A stretch of 64,000 nt of DNA from Streptomyces blattellae (GCF_009709555.1 NZ_WJBG01000215.1:43442-107441), one strand, 5' to 3'; counted from the first letter of the stretch, positions 25,660 through 33,750 are shown. Made by a program: numbers and translations. The notes: generated by a model from the letters alone, not told the origin.

Positions 25660-25832
25660 CGCACCCCGACGCGGTCGCCTCGTTCGCCCTGCCCGACGCG
25701 AGCGTGTCCTGCCCGAGCCGCCGACCGGCTGCGGATCGCCTTCTCGCCTACGAAGCGGCCACCGGCCGGGCGATGGTCGGCCACCTGACCTCGGCGGGTT
25801 TCCGGGAACTGACTCGCGCGGACCGCCGCTGA
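25629..25832 (+). CDS. Small hypothetical protein, 67 aa
   Basis: ATG-initiated 67-codon frame. The first ten residues are encoded by the GAGGAAT repeats; the rest (LLAYEAATGRAMVGHLTSAGFREL) looks like a plausible helical protein with codon use close to neighbours. GTGAGGAAT upstream could act as a ribosome-binding site. I do not recognise the family; it may also be a fragment of a larger lost gene. Confidence 0.35.
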   Translation: MRNTVSEEYRPHPDAVASFALPDASVSCPSRRPAADRLLAYEAATGRAMVGHLTSAGFRELTRADRR

Positions 25833-25922
25833 GGGCTCCGCGGGATGCCCGCGCCAGGCCGTTGATCCTCTGCGGGTCCGCCGTGACCGGTCGGGCAGCT
25901 GCCCGCGCTCCCTGCGGGGCGC

Positions 25923-26315
25923 TCAGATTCCCGGACGGTATCGGATCGGGTGGTCCTCGGGCACCTCCACCAGCACGATCTGGGTTCCGTCCGGATCCGC
26001 GAGCCACATCTCGATCAGGCCCCACGGCTCCTTCACCGGCTCCCGCAGGATCTCGACGCCCTTTGCCCGCAGCTCTTCGTGCGCCGCGGTCACGTCGTCC
26101 ACCTGGAGCCACAGCCGTACGGCCGGGGACGGCGGTGGGTCGGACCGGCCGGAGACCTCCAGGAAGCCGCCGCCGAGGAAGTAGACCGTGCCGCGTTCCG
26201 GGCCCGTACCGAACTCCCGGTAGACGGCCAGGCCCAGCTGCTCGCCGTAGAAGAACCGGGACCGCTCGGGATCGGTGGGTCGCAGAAGGATCCGGCTGCT
26301 CAGTACGTGCACCAT
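25923..26315 (-). CDS. VOC-family (glyoxalase/bleomycin-resistance fold) protein
   Basis: 130 residues made of two beta-alpha-beta-beta-beta modules. Visible landmarks: RILLRPTDPERSRFFYGEQLGL, the strand FLEVSGR, LWLQVDDVTAAHEELRAKGVEI and WGLIEMWLADPDGTQIVLVEVP. Metal-ligand positions include His3 and the Glu in FLEV and IVLVEV. Substrate unknown; family members include glyoxalases, dioxygenases and drug-binding proteins. Divergent from a GNAT gene 72 bp away. Confidence 0.85.
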   Translation of the reverse strand: MVHVLSSRILLRPTDPERSRFFYGEQLGLAVYREFGTGPERGTVYFLGGGFLEVSGRSDPPPSPAVRLWLQVDDVTAAHEELRAKGVEILREPVKEPWGLIEMWLADPDGTQIVLVEVPEDHPIRYRPGI

Positions 26316-26386
26316 GCAGCCGGAGCCTAGTGGCTGGGCTACTCTCGTCCGTGCCTGAGCCGCGCCGGAGATCGGAGTCGTACTCG

Positions 26387-26926
26387 ATGGAGACCGCAGC
26401 CACCGGACCGACGTTCCGAGACGCCGTCGACAGCGATGTGGACACGTTGGTCGCCCTGATCGAGTCGGCGTACCGCGGTGACTCCAGCCGGGGCGGATGG
26501 ACCACGGAGGCGGACATCCTTCAGGGGCAGCGGACCGACCCGGAGGGAGTGCGGGCCGTGATCAAGTCGCCGGACAGCCGGCTGCTCACCGTCGAGCGGG
26601 ACGGGCAGGTCGTCGCCTGCTGCCAGCTCGAACACCGCGGCGACCACGCCTACTTCGGGATGTTCGCGGTCAGCCCCCGGCTCCAGGGCGACGGCCTCGG
26701 CAAGGTGATCATCGCCGAGGCGGAGCGCACGGTCCGCGAGGAGTGGGGTGCCACGGAGATGCACATGACCGTGATCTCCGTACGCGATGACCTGATCGCC
26801 TGGTACGAGCGGCGCGGCTACCGCCGTACGGGACGGATGACCCCGTTCCCGTACGGCGACGAGCGGTTCGGCATCCCACTCCGCGACGACCTGCAGTTCG
26901 AGCTGCTGGTCAAGGAACTCGGCTGA
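26387..26926 (+). CDS. GNAT-family N-acetyltransferase
   Basis: 179 residues. The acetyl-CoA-binding core is seen at VVACCQLEHRGDHAYFGMFAVSP followed by RLQGDGLGKVIIAEAE (Q/R-x-x-G-x-G/A loop), then IAWYERRGYRRTGRMTPFP, a standard motif B. Start ATG at 26387 with GGAG upstream. Substrate cannot be told. Convergent with the GDPD gene, 3 bp apart. Confidence 0.88.
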   Translation: METAATGPTFRDAVDSDVDTLVALIESAYRGDSSRGGWTTEADILQGQRTDPEGVRAVIKSPDSRLLTVERDGQVVACCQLEHRGDHAYFGMFAVSPRLQGDGLGKVIIAEAERTVREEWGATEMHMTVISVRDDLIAWYERRGYRRTGRMTPFPYGDERFGIPLRDDLQFELLVKELG

Positions 26927-26929
26927 ACG

Positions 26930-27613
26930 TCACGCGGTGAAGCGGCCGGTGCGTTTGATCTCCGGGTAGTCGGTGGTCGCACCGTCCAGTTCCAGAGCCC
27001 GTACGAGCCGCAGGTGGTCCTGCGTGTTCACCACCCAGCCGATGATCCTCAGGTCCGCCTTCCGGGCGTGCTCCACGATCTCCAGGGTGAGCCGGCGGAT
27101 GTTCAGGCAGACGGCTCGCGCACCGGTCTCGACGGCGCGGTCCACGACATCGGTGTCATAGCGGCTGGCGATGAGCGCGGTGCGGACGCCGGGCACCAGC
27201 CGGGCGATCTCGGTGATCGCCTCGTCGTGGAACGAGGACACCTCGACCCGGCCGACCAGATCCCGCTTGTGCATGACCCCGGCCAGCGCCCGCGCCGCCG
27301 CCTCGTCCTTGATCTCCGCCTGGAGCGGGCACTTCACCGCGTCCAGGACCTCCTCGAAGACCGGCACGCGCTCTCCGCGACCCGCGTCCAGGGCGCGCAG
27401 TTCGGCGAGCGTCTGCTCGGCGATCGGGCCGGTTCCGTCGGTCGTGCGGTCCACGTCCGCGTCATGCATGACGACGAGGGCGCCGTCCTTGCTGAGGTGC
27501 AGATCGAGTTCGATGACGTCGAGGCCGGCGTGCTCGGCGGCGACGAAGGAACGGAGGGTGTTCTCGGGTTCGACACCCATGACTCCGCGGTGACCGATGG
27601 TAAGGAAGTTCAA
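26930..27613 (-). CDS. Glycerophosphodiester phosphodiesterase
   Basis: 227 residues of GDPD TIM-barrel fold. Motifs: IGHRGVMGVEPENTL with the catalytic His and Glu, VIELDLHLSKDGALVVMHDADVDRTTDG with metal ligands and second His, then LQAEIKDE and the C-terminal VVNTQDHLRLVRALELDGATTDYP. No signal peptide is present from the TTG start at 27613, which immediately precedes NFLTIGHRG, so it should be cytoplasmic and release glycerol 3-phosphate from phospholipid head groups. Confidence 0.9.
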   Translation of the reverse strand: MNFLTIGHRGVMGVEPENTLRSFVAAEHAGLDVIELDLHLSKDGALVVMHDADVDRTTDGTGPIAEQTLAELRALDAGRGERVPVFEEVLDAVKCPLQAEIKDEAAARALAGVMHKRDLVGRVEVSSFHDEAITEIARLVPGVRTALIASRYDTDVVDRAVETGARAVCLNIRRLTLEIVEHARKADLRIIGWVVNTQDHLRLVRALELDGATTDYPEIKRTGRFTA

Positions 27614-28008
27614 GGTTCCAACTCGCTTCCGTCGACGGCGGCTCGGGCACGCGCGTAACCGGGGCGGATGTTTCGCGCGGCAGGGCCGCAGCCTAGTGGC
27701 CCTGCCCCGCGATGTACCCGCGCGTTCACCGGCGATCGGCGTGGCGCGCATGGCGGGCCCGGCCGCCGTCACCCCGAGCGTTCACCCGGGCGTGGGCGAG
27801 TCCTGCGCGCGTTGACCGCCGGCCCTCCTGGATCCCGTGCCACGCTTGCCCGTTCGCGGCCGAAGTAGTCGCCGTCAGGGCATCTGGCAGGAAAAAGTTC
27901 GGTGACACCGGGGGGTACGCAGGATAATTCACCGAGGCTGCCCTTGCTGGGGGAAACCTCATATGCATACGGTGTCCTTACGCGAGGTTCTCCCGTGGAG
28001 GATGGGAC
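27614..28008. other. Promoter/leader region of the DUF6421 operon
   Basis: 395 bp between divergent GDPD and DUF6421 genes. It contains a possible -10 TAATTC at 27924-27929 and the leader hairpin at 27951-27994. GTGGAGGATGGGAC provides the ribosome-binding site for 28009. No further coding region is supported. Confidence 0.4.
27951..27994 (+). promoter_or_regulatory. Leader hairpin before DUF6421 gene
   Basis: GGGAAACCTC (27951-27960) can pair with GAGGTTCTCCC (27984-27994) with one mismatch around a 23-base loop. It ends 14 bp before the ATG, next to the ribosome-binding site, so it could influence translation, or act as an operator. Confidence 0.35.
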
Positions 28009-29406
28009 ATGACGGAAATTCTTGTGCAGGTGGGTGCGGGGGACCAGGTTCCTTCGATGGCCAGGGTGGTGGAGCACCCGGCGTGGCCCGTGCTCAAGGA
28101 TGCCGTGGAGCGGATCCGGCCCTGGCAGGCCAAGGACGGGTCGATCGACTTCGCGGCCGAGGGCGCCCCCGATCCCGCGGACGCCGAACTCGTCGTGCGC
28201 CGGATCACCGACGCCGTCTCGGAGCTGTCCCCGCTGCTCCCGCACGACCGCGTCTACCACGAGGCCCTCGTAGAGGACCTGCACCGCTGGGCCGACGCCG
28301 GATTCGGGGTGCCGGACTTCCTCGACTCACTGCTGGCCTTCCAGCCCGCCGCACACCGCGCGGACGGCCTCCAGCACCTGGTCGTCTTCCCGATGTACAC
28401 ACAGAACGGCAACCCCGACCGCAACCTCGAAGCGGTCGTCCTGAGCATGGTCTGGCCGGACTGGCTGGCCGAGCTGGAGCGCACCCGCTACGACAACCCG
28501 CTGTTCTGCGGCATCAAGTTCGAGGACTTCACGGCCGGCTACGACACCAACTCCGCCGTCCTCTTCCCCGAGACGATCGCCGTGCGCGAGGCCCCGGAGC
28601 GCTTCTCCTGGGGCGGCATCTTCTGCGACCGTGAGGCCGCCCGCTTCCGTCGCGTCACCGCGGCCGCCGTGGACGTCCTCGGCCTCGACCTGCCCGCGGA
28701 CATCGCCGCCATGGTCCAGGACCAGAATCGCTGCGAGGAGGCCTTCGTCCTGTGGGACATGGTCCACGACCGCACCCACAGCCACGGCGACCTGCCCTTC
28801 GACCCGTTCATGATCAAGCAGCGCCAGCCGTTCTGGATGTACGGCCTGGAAGAGCTGCGCTGCGACCTCACCGCCTTCAAGGAGGCCGTGCGGCTGGCCG
28901 CCGACGGTGTCCCGCAGGCCCGTGACGTGCAGTACGCGGTGCTGTTCGACCGCATGTTCCGCTTCCCGGTCACCGGTGAGCGCGTCCGCAACTACGACGG
29001 CCTGGGCGGCCAGCTCCTCTTCGCCTACCTGCACCAGCACGACGTCGTCCGCTGGACCGACAACAGGCTCTCCATCGACTGGGAGCGGGCACCGCAGGTC
29101 ACCAACCAGCTGTGCGCCGACATCGAGCAGCTGTACCGGGACGGCATCGACCGCCCCAAGCTCGTCCACTGGTTCAAGGGCTACGAGCTGGTCGCCACCT
29201 ATCTCGCTCCGCACCCCGGCTCCAGGTGGGCCAAGGGCCCCGACGCCCTGGACCTGACCCTGCCGCCGCGCAAACTCGTCGATGACGTGCTTCCGGACGA
29301 GTTTCCGCTGAGCATGTTCTATGAGGCGCTGTCCAAGAAGCTGAAGAACGTGATTGCCTCGACCCGTGGCATCACGGCCGACACCGCCGAGCGAGTCGCC
29401 GCGTGA
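28009..29406 (+). CDS. DUF6421 family protein
   Basis: 465 residues, cytoplasmic, no signal or membrane helix. Recognised as the actinobacterial DUF6421 family by stretches such as VVFPMYTQNGNPDRNLEAV, IKFEDFTAGYDTNSAVLFPE, VLWDMVHDRTHSHGDLPFDP and HPGSRWAKGPDALDL. The His-rich MVHDRTHSHGD stretch could bind metal. First gene of a three-gene operon with a short-chain dehydrogenase and a threonine aldolase; the arrangement is tight (GTGA at 29403-29406), which suggests a shared pathway around a beta-hydroxy amino acid or an aldehyde. Biochemical function is unknown. Confidence 0.82.
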   Translation: MTEILVQVGAGDQVPSMARVVEHPAWPVLKDAVERIRPWQAKDGSIDFAAEGAPDPADAELVVRRITDAVSELSPLLPHDRVYHEALVEDLHRWADAGFGVPDFLDSLLAFQPAAHRADGLQHLVVFPMYTQNGNPDRNLEAVVLSMVWPDWLAELERTRYDNPLFCGIKFEDFTAGYDTNSAVLFPETIAVREAPERFSWGGIFCDREAARFRRVTAAAVDVLGLDLPADIAAMVQDQNRCEEAFVLWDMVHDRTHSHGDLPFDPFMIKQRQPFWMYGLEELRCDLTAFKEAVRLAADGVPQARDVQYAVLFDRMFRFPVTGERVRNYDGLGGQLLFAYLHQHDVVRWTDNRLSIDWERAPQVTNQLCADIEQLYRDGIDRPKLVHWFKGYELVATYLAPHPGSRWAKGPDALDLTLPPRKLVDDVLPDEFPLSMFYEALSKKLKNVIASTRGITADTAERVAA

Positions 29407-29489
29407 GCGACCGCACAGGGAGTGAGGCGGTGGCGCCCCGCAGGCGAACGACCGATCAAGAGGCGCACGCTGGTCAGGAGGCGAGGATC

Positions 29490-30236
29490 ATGGGGAACGG
29501 GGCTCTCAGCGGTGCGGTGGTCGCGGTGGCCGGTGCGGGTGGACCCGCAGGGCGGGCGGCGCTGCTCAGACTGGCCGAGGCGGGCGCGATCGTCGTCGGC
29601 TCGGACAACGACCCGGAGCGGCTGGCCGAGGCCGTGGACGCGGCCAGTTACGCGCACGGCGGTGCCACCGTCATCGGTGACACGGTCGACCTGCTCGACC
29701 TCCAGTCCACCCACGACTGGGCCACCCGTATCGAGAAGGACTTCGGCCGGGTCGACGGCCTGGTCCACCTCGTCGGCGGCTGGCGCGGCAGCGAGACCTT
29801 CACCCGCACCAGCCTCGACGACTGGGACTTCCTGGAGCTGCTGCTGATCCGCACCGTGCAGCACACCTCCCTCGCCTTCCACGAGGCCCTGCAGCGCAGC
29901 GACCGCGGCCGGTACGTCCTGATCAGCGCGGCCGGTGCCAGCAAGCCCACCGCGGGCAACGCCGCCTACGCCGCCGCCAAGGCCGCCGCCGAGGCGTGGA
30001 CGCTGGCCACGGCCGACTACTTCCGCAAGGCCGGGGGCGAGCAGGGCCCGAACGCGGCGGCTGCGATCCTGGTGGTGAAGGCACTGGTGCACGACGCGAT
30101 GCGCGCCGAGCGCCCCCACGCGAAGTTCGCGGGTTTCACGGACGTCAATGACCTCGCCGAGGCCGTCCTCGGAGTCTGGGAGAAGCCCGCCGCCGAAGTG
30201 AACGGAAAACGTCTGTGGCTGGCCGAGAAGCCGTGA
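29490..30236 (+). CDS. SDR-family NAD(P)-dependent oxidoreductase
   Basis: 248 residues. The cofactor loop is AVAGAGGPAGRAALLR; NAG-like HLVGGWRG marks strand 4; catalytic Ser lies in LISAAGASKP and the YxxxK pair is Tyr160-Lys164 in NAAYAAAKAAAEAW. I chose the ATG at 29490 after AGGAGGCGAGGATC; a GTG at 29403 overlapping the DUF6421 stop would add a 29-residue leader without homology. The stop overlaps the aldolase start by four bases (GTGA). Substrate is unknown. Confidence 0.88.
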   Translation: MGNGALSGAVVAVAGAGGPAGRAALLRLAEAGAIVVGSDNDPERLAEAVDAASYAHGGATVIGDTVDLLDLQSTHDWATRIEKDFGRVDGLVHLVGGWRGSETFTRTSLDDWDFLELLLIRTVQHTSLAFHEALQRSDRGRYVLISAAGASKPTAGNAAYAAAKAAAEAWTLATADYFRKAGGEQGPNAAAAILVVKALVHDAMRAERPHAKFAGFTDVNDLAEAVLGVWEKPAAEVNGKRLWLAEKP

Positions 30237-31303
30237 ACCCTCCGAAGACCGACGCCCGTCGCCGTCACGACCCGGAAATCCGCGGTTTCGCCAGCGACAA
30301 CTACGCCGGGGCCCACCCCGAGGTGCTCGCCGCCCTGGCCCTGGCCAACGGCGGGCACCAGGTCGCGTACGGCGAGGACGTCTACACCGAGAACCTCCAG
30401 CGGATCATCCGCAGCCACTTCGGCGCCACCGCCGAGGCCTTCCCCGTCTTCAACGGCACCGGCGCCAACGTCGTGGCGCTCCAGGCGGTCACCGACCGCT
30501 GGGGTGCGGTGATCTGCGCCGAGAGCGCACACATCAACGTCGACGAGTGCGGCGCCCCCGAGCGCATGGGCGGCCTCAAGCTGCTCACCGTGCCCACGCC
30601 CGACGGCAAGCTCACCCCCGAGCTGATCGACCGGCAGGCGTACGGCTGGGACGACGAGCACCGGGCCATGCCGCAGGTCGTCTCGATCGCCCAGAGCACC
30701 GAACTCGGCACCGTCTACACGCCGGACGAGATCCGCGCCGTCTGCGAGCACGCCCACGCGCACGGCATGAAGGTGCACCTCGACGGCTCCCGCCTCGCCA
30801 ACGCGGCGGCCTCGCTCAACATGCCCATGCGGACCTTCACCGACGCGGTCGGCGTGGACATCCTCTCCCTGGGCGGGACCAAGAACGGCGCGCTGCTCGG
30901 CGAGGCGGTCGTCGTCATCAACCAGGACGCCGTCAGCCACATGAAGCACCTGCGCAAGCTGTCCATGCAGCTCGCCTCCAAGATGCGCTTCGTGTCGGTG
31001 CAGTTGGAGGCGCTGTTCGCCAAGGACCTGTGGCTGCGCAACGCCCGGCACTCCAATGAGATGGCCCAGCGCCTCGCGGAGGGCGTGCGCGCGGTGCACG
31101 GCGTCGAACTCCTTTACCCGGTGCAGTCCAACGCCGTGTTTGCGAAGCTCCCGCATGACGTGAGCGAGCGACTGCAGAAGCGGTTCCGCTTCTACTTCTG
31201 GGACGAGGCGGCGGGCGACGTCCGCTGGATGTGCGCCTTCGACACGACCGAGGAGGACGTGGACGCGTTCGTGGCGGCGCTCAAGGAGGAGATGGCTCGC
31301 TGA
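30233..31303 (+). CDS. Low-specificity L-threonine aldolase-like PLP enzyme
   Basis: 356 residues, fold-type I PLP enzyme. FASDNYAGAHPEVLAAL opens the domain, the GEDVYTENLQ region follows, VHLDGSRLANAA holds the cofactor aspartate, and the PLP lysine is Lys217 in SLGGTKNGALLGEAVV. Threonine aldolases cleave threonine and related beta-hydroxy amino acids to glycine plus aldehyde. The GTG at 30233 overlaps the upstream stop codon, giving translational coupling to the SDR gene. An SDR that handles the aldehyde or oxidises the hydroxy amino acid would be a sensible partner. Confidence 0.88.
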   Translation: MNPPKTDARRRHDPEIRGFASDNYAGAHPEVLAALALANGGHQVAYGEDVYTENLQRIIRSHFGATAEAFPVFNGTGANVVALQAVTDRWGAVICAESAHINVDECGAPERMGGLKLLTVPTPDGKLTPELIDRQAYGWDDEHRAMPQVVSIAQSTELGTVYTPDEIRAVCEHAHAHGMKVHLDGSRLANAAASLNMPMRTFTDAVGVDILSLGGTKNGALLGEAVVVINQDAVSHMKHLRKLSMQLASKMRFVSVQLEALFAKDLWLRNARHSNEMAQRLAEGVRAVHGVELLYPVQSNAVFAKLPHDVSERLQKRFRFYFWDEAAGDVRWMCAFDTTEEDVDAFVAALKEEMAR

Positions 31304-31364
31304 GGCCGCGCCGTTCGTCAGTGACCGCAGGTGCTGCATAAATATGTGGGATGCGGAAAATTAA

Positions 31365-31394
31365 TTGACCGGTGGTTGATCGTCTTCCTATGCT
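31365..31394 (+). promoter_or_regulatory. Sigma-70-type promoter giving a leaderless transcript
   Basis: TTGACC (31365-31370), an 18-bp spacer and TATGCT (31389-31394) form a good HrdB-type promoter in an AT-rich patch. The predicted start point, 6-8 bases after the -10, falls at about 31401, two bases before the ATG at 31403, and no Shine-Dalgarno sequence is present. Confidence 0.65.
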
Positions 31395-31402
31395 CTACGG
31401 GC

Positions 31403-31996
31403 ATGGAGCTCACGCAGGAAACCTCTGACCTGTCCGCCTACTTGGCCGCCAGCGACGCCATCGACCATGATCATCCGCGCGTACGGGCGACGGCTGCCCG
31501 CCTGGCCGAGAAGGCGCAGGACTCGTATGCCTATGCACGACTGGCGTTCGAGTTCGTGCGCGACGCCATCCCGCACTCGCAGGACTCCGGCGACCCGCGG
31601 GTCACCTGGCGCGCTTCCGACGTCCTGGAACAGGGCACGGGCATCTGCTACGCCAAGGCGCACGCTCTCGCGGCGCTGCTGCGGGCCGAGGACATCCCGA
31701 CGGCGTTCTGCTATCAGCGGCTGTCGGACGGCGACGGTGACGGACATGTCGTGCACGGTCTGGTCGCCGTCCGGTTCAACGGCGCCTGGCATCGGCAGGA
31801 CCCCAGGGGCAACAAGCCAGGCGTCGACGCCCAGTTCTCGCTCGACGGTGAGCGGCTGGCGTTCGCACCCGAGGTCAAGTCCAATGAGATGGACTATCCA
31901 GTGCTGTACGCCGAACCCCATCCGGTCGTGCTGAACACCCTCAAGGCGGCGCGTGACCGGCCGCATCTGTGGCAGACGCTGCCCACCGCACTCTGA
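31403..31996 (+). CDS. Transglutaminase-like cysteine peptidase-fold protein
   Basis: 197 residues. The transglutaminase-core triad is Cys82 (GTGICYAKAHALAALLRA), His118 (GHVVHGLVAVRF) and Asp133 (WHRQDPRGN). No signal peptide, so cytoplasmic. This small family includes peptidases and amidases with a papain-like mechanism; the substrate is unknown. Translation is probably leaderless from the ATG at 31403. A stem-loop terminator follows. Confidence 0.85.
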   Translation: MELTQETSDLSAYLAASDAIDHDHPRVRATAARLAEKAQDSYAYARLAFEFVRDAIPHSQDSGDPRVTWRASDVLEQGTGICYAKAHALAALLRAEDIPTAFCYQRLSDGDGDGHVVHGLVAVRFNGAWHRQDPRGNKPGVDAQFSLDGERLAFAPEVKSNEMDYPVLYAEPHPVVLNTLKAARDRPHLWQTLPTAL

Positions 31997-32001
31997 GGAA
32001 G

Positions 32002-32026
32002 GGCCGCGCCGTAGCGGCGCACGGCC
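32002..32026 (+). terminator. Stem-loop terminator after transglutaminase-like gene
   Basis: GGCCGCGCCG at 32002-32011 pairs with CGGCGCACGGCC around a TAG loop with one unpaired position, ending in TTGT. Starts 6 bp after the stop codon. Confidence 0.5.
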
Positions 32027-32049
32027 TTGTCAACGGACCCGGGGCCGGG

Positions 32050-32157
32050 GTGACCTGCCGCCGCTGGAACTGGCACCAGGGACCGCGCACCCGGCTCACC
32101 TAGGAGACCGTCTCGGCGGTCTTCCTGCTGGAGAGCATGGCCCGGCGCGGGGGCTGA
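32050..32157 (+). pseudogene. Remnant of a B3/4 (PheRS beta-like) domain protein
   Basis: The frame from 32050 reads TCRRWNWHQGPRTRLT, an in-frame TAG at 32101-32103, then ETVSAVFLLESMARRG and TGA. This matches the C-terminal end of stand-alone B3/4 domain proteins (CRRWNxRQGxRTxLTxET), with the glutamate codon after LT mutated to TAG. Nothing of the first 150 or so residues remains. Confidence 0.55.
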
Positions 32158-32209
32158 CCCTCCGCACTCACCGCGGCCGGGTCCCGGTCGGCCGGCGCAG
32201 CGCCCGCTG

Positions 32210-32938
32210 TCAGCGGGCCTCGGCCGCGCGGACCTCTTCCGGTGTCGGAGCCGTACCACCGAGGTGGGCCGGCATCCACCAGGTGTCCTGGGCGTCCCTG
32301 GGGCGTACGGGGTAGGCGCGCTGCGCGGCTTCGAGGAGGTCCTGTACGGCCTCGCGCAGCTGGCGTGTGATGGCACCGGCGTACTTGTCGCGGGAGGCCT
32401 CGATCGCCTCGCCGACCCGGATGGTGATCGGGGTGTGGCTGCGCTTGAAGTTCTTCGGGTGGCCCTTGGTCCACAGCCGCTGCGTACCCCACACGGCCAT
32501 CGGGATCAGCGGTACGCCCGCCTCCTGGGCCAGCCGCGCCGCGCCCGACTTGAAGCTCTTGAGCGTGAACGACTGCGAGATCGTGGCCTCGGGGAACACC
32601 CCGACGATTTCGCCGGAGCGCAGTGAGTCGAGCGCGTGCTGGTACGCCGTCTCACCCTGCTTGCGGTCCACGGGGATGTGCTTCATCCCGCGCATCAGCG
32701 GACCGGAGATCTTGTGCCGGAACACGGACTCCTTCGCCATGAAGCGGACCAGCCGCTTCTGCGGCAGCGCCGCCAGGCCGTCGAAGATGAAGTCCAGATA
32801 GCTGATGTGATTGCTCACCAGCACGGCGCCGCCCGAGCGCGGAATGTTCTCCGACCCCTTGCAGTCGATCTTCAGGTCCCACGCCTTGAACAATGTGAGG
32901 GCGAGACCGACAACGGGACGGTAGACAAGCTCTGCCAT
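32210..32938 (-). CDS. 1-acyl-sn-glycerol-3-phosphate acyltransferase (PlsC family)
   Basis: 242 residues. The acyltransferase motif I is NHISYLDF with His44 and Asp49; motif II lies at FMAKESVFRHKISGPLMRGMKHIPVDR; motif III is FPEATISQSF at 115-124, where the usual FPEGTRS glycine is alanine and the arginine is Ile; motif IV is VPLIPMAVWGTQRLW. It acylates lysophosphatidic acid at the inner membrane face during phospholipid synthesis. ATG at 32938. A perfect GCCGTA/TACGGC palindrome lies 62 bp upstream. Confidence 0.9.
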   Translation of the reverse strand: MAELVYRPVVGLALTLFKAWDLKIDCKGSENIPRSGGAVLVSNHISYLDFIFDGLAALPQKRLVRFMAKESVFRHKISGPLMRGMKHIPVDRKQGETAYQHALDSLRSGEIVGVFPEATISQSFTLKSFKSGAARLAQEAGVPLIPMAVWGTQRLWTKGHPKNFKRSHTPITIRVGEAIEASRDKYAGAITRQLREAVQDLLEAAQRAYPVRPRDAQDTWWMPAHLGGTAPTPEEVRAAEAR

Positions 32939-33260
32939 GGACGGGGTGAACCCTTCCTCATCTGCCCGGGAAACGGCTCCCGGCGGGAAAGTTACGCAGC
33001 CGTAGGTTTACGGCATCTCGCAGATCGTGCCCCAAGAACGCACGGACAGCCAGTGTTGGTGCCGGAGAACGGCGAGATTCTCGTCACGTCGACCCCATGA
33101 TCCACCTCGGGCTTTTACGCCGCCTTTACTGGGCACGTACCGTAATCCTCCACGCGACCAGCACATCTCGCGGCCCAGGCAGTACCCGAATGCAGCATTG
33201 GGCAAGGTGGCGGCGAGCGCCTGCGGAGTGCCGCGCCGGCGGCGGAACGGGAGAGCGCGG
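32939..33260. other. Divergent intergenic region between plsC-like and thioredoxin genes
   Basis: 322 bp. It contains the palindrome at 33000-33015. Codons of the thioredoxin frame just upstream of 33261 (VAASACGVPRRRRNGRAR) resemble the membrane-anchor junction seen in family members, but the preceding hydrophobic helix is missing in all frames. Confidence 0.4.
33000..33015. promoter_or_regulatory. GCCGTA-GGTT-TACGGC palindrome
   Basis: A perfect 6-4-6 inverted repeat upstream of the acyltransferase start. It could be an operator or a short transcribed hairpin. No adjacent regulator gene is found. Confidence 0.4.
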
Positions 33261-33596
33261 ATGCGTGGGCGGGGCGAAGGAAAGCGGCTCGGCGCGGCCG
33301 AGTTGGGACAGGATCTCGGCGAGCGCGCCACCCTCGTGCAGTTCTCCAGCGCCTTCTGCGCACCCTGCCGGGCCACCCGGCGGGTCCTCGGTGAGGTCGC
33401 CCGGATGGTGCCCGGGGTGGCTCACGTCGAGGTCGACGCCGAGGCCCGGCTGGAGCTCGTGCGCCGGCTCGGCATCCTCAAGACCCCGACCGTGCTGGTC
33501 CTCGACGCCGACGGCCACGTGGTGCGGCGGGCAACCGGCCAACCACGCAAGGCGGATGTGATCGCGGCACTGGGCGAGGTGCTCGGAGCGAGGTGA
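33261..33596 (+). CDS. Thioredoxin-fold protein
   Basis: 111 residues from ATG 33261. Active site FSSAFCAPCRATRRVL with Cys33 and Cys36; the cis-proline strand is LKTPTVLVLDADGHVV. Streptomyces homologues usually have an N-terminal membrane helix followed by a short basic linker; here the linker can be read upstream (RRRRNGRARM) but no hydrophobic helix, so either the start is internal or the anchor was lost. GGGAG precedes the chosen ATG. Role: thiol-disulphide exchange. Confidence 0.75.
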   Translation: MRGRGEGKRLGAAELGQDLGERATLVQFSSAFCAPCRATRRVLGEVARMVPGVAHVEVDAEARLELVRRLGILKTPTVLVLDADGHVVRRATGQPRKADVIAALGEVLGAR

Positions 33597-33735
33597 GCCG
33601 ATCTCCGTGATTCTCCCGGATGTCCGCTCGTGTACCACTCGGGGCGGTGCACCGCACTGTGGGACTGATCATGCTGCGGACTCTTCTGCGAGAGCGTCGA
33701 CTTCCGGTTACGCTGCGTTGCAAAGGTCACAGTTC

Positions 33736-33750
33736 AAAGCGCTTGCTTAG
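33736..33750 (+). promoter_or_regulatory. AAAGCGCTTGCTTAG site upstream of etfBA
   Basis: Contains the AAGCGCTT palindrome in an AGCGCTTGCTTAG context typical of TetR-type acyl-CoA-responsive operators in actinobacteria. It is about 140 bp before the etfB start. The same ten-base core occurs inverted before the pectate lyase gene at 9310-9319. Regulator not identified. Confidence 0.35.

Noticed and set aside
29403..29489. SDR start at the GTG overlapping the DUF6421 stop
   Set aside because: The overlap is attractive, but the extra 29 residues have no SDR likeness and the ATG at 29490 has a much better ribosome-binding site; kept as an alternative only.
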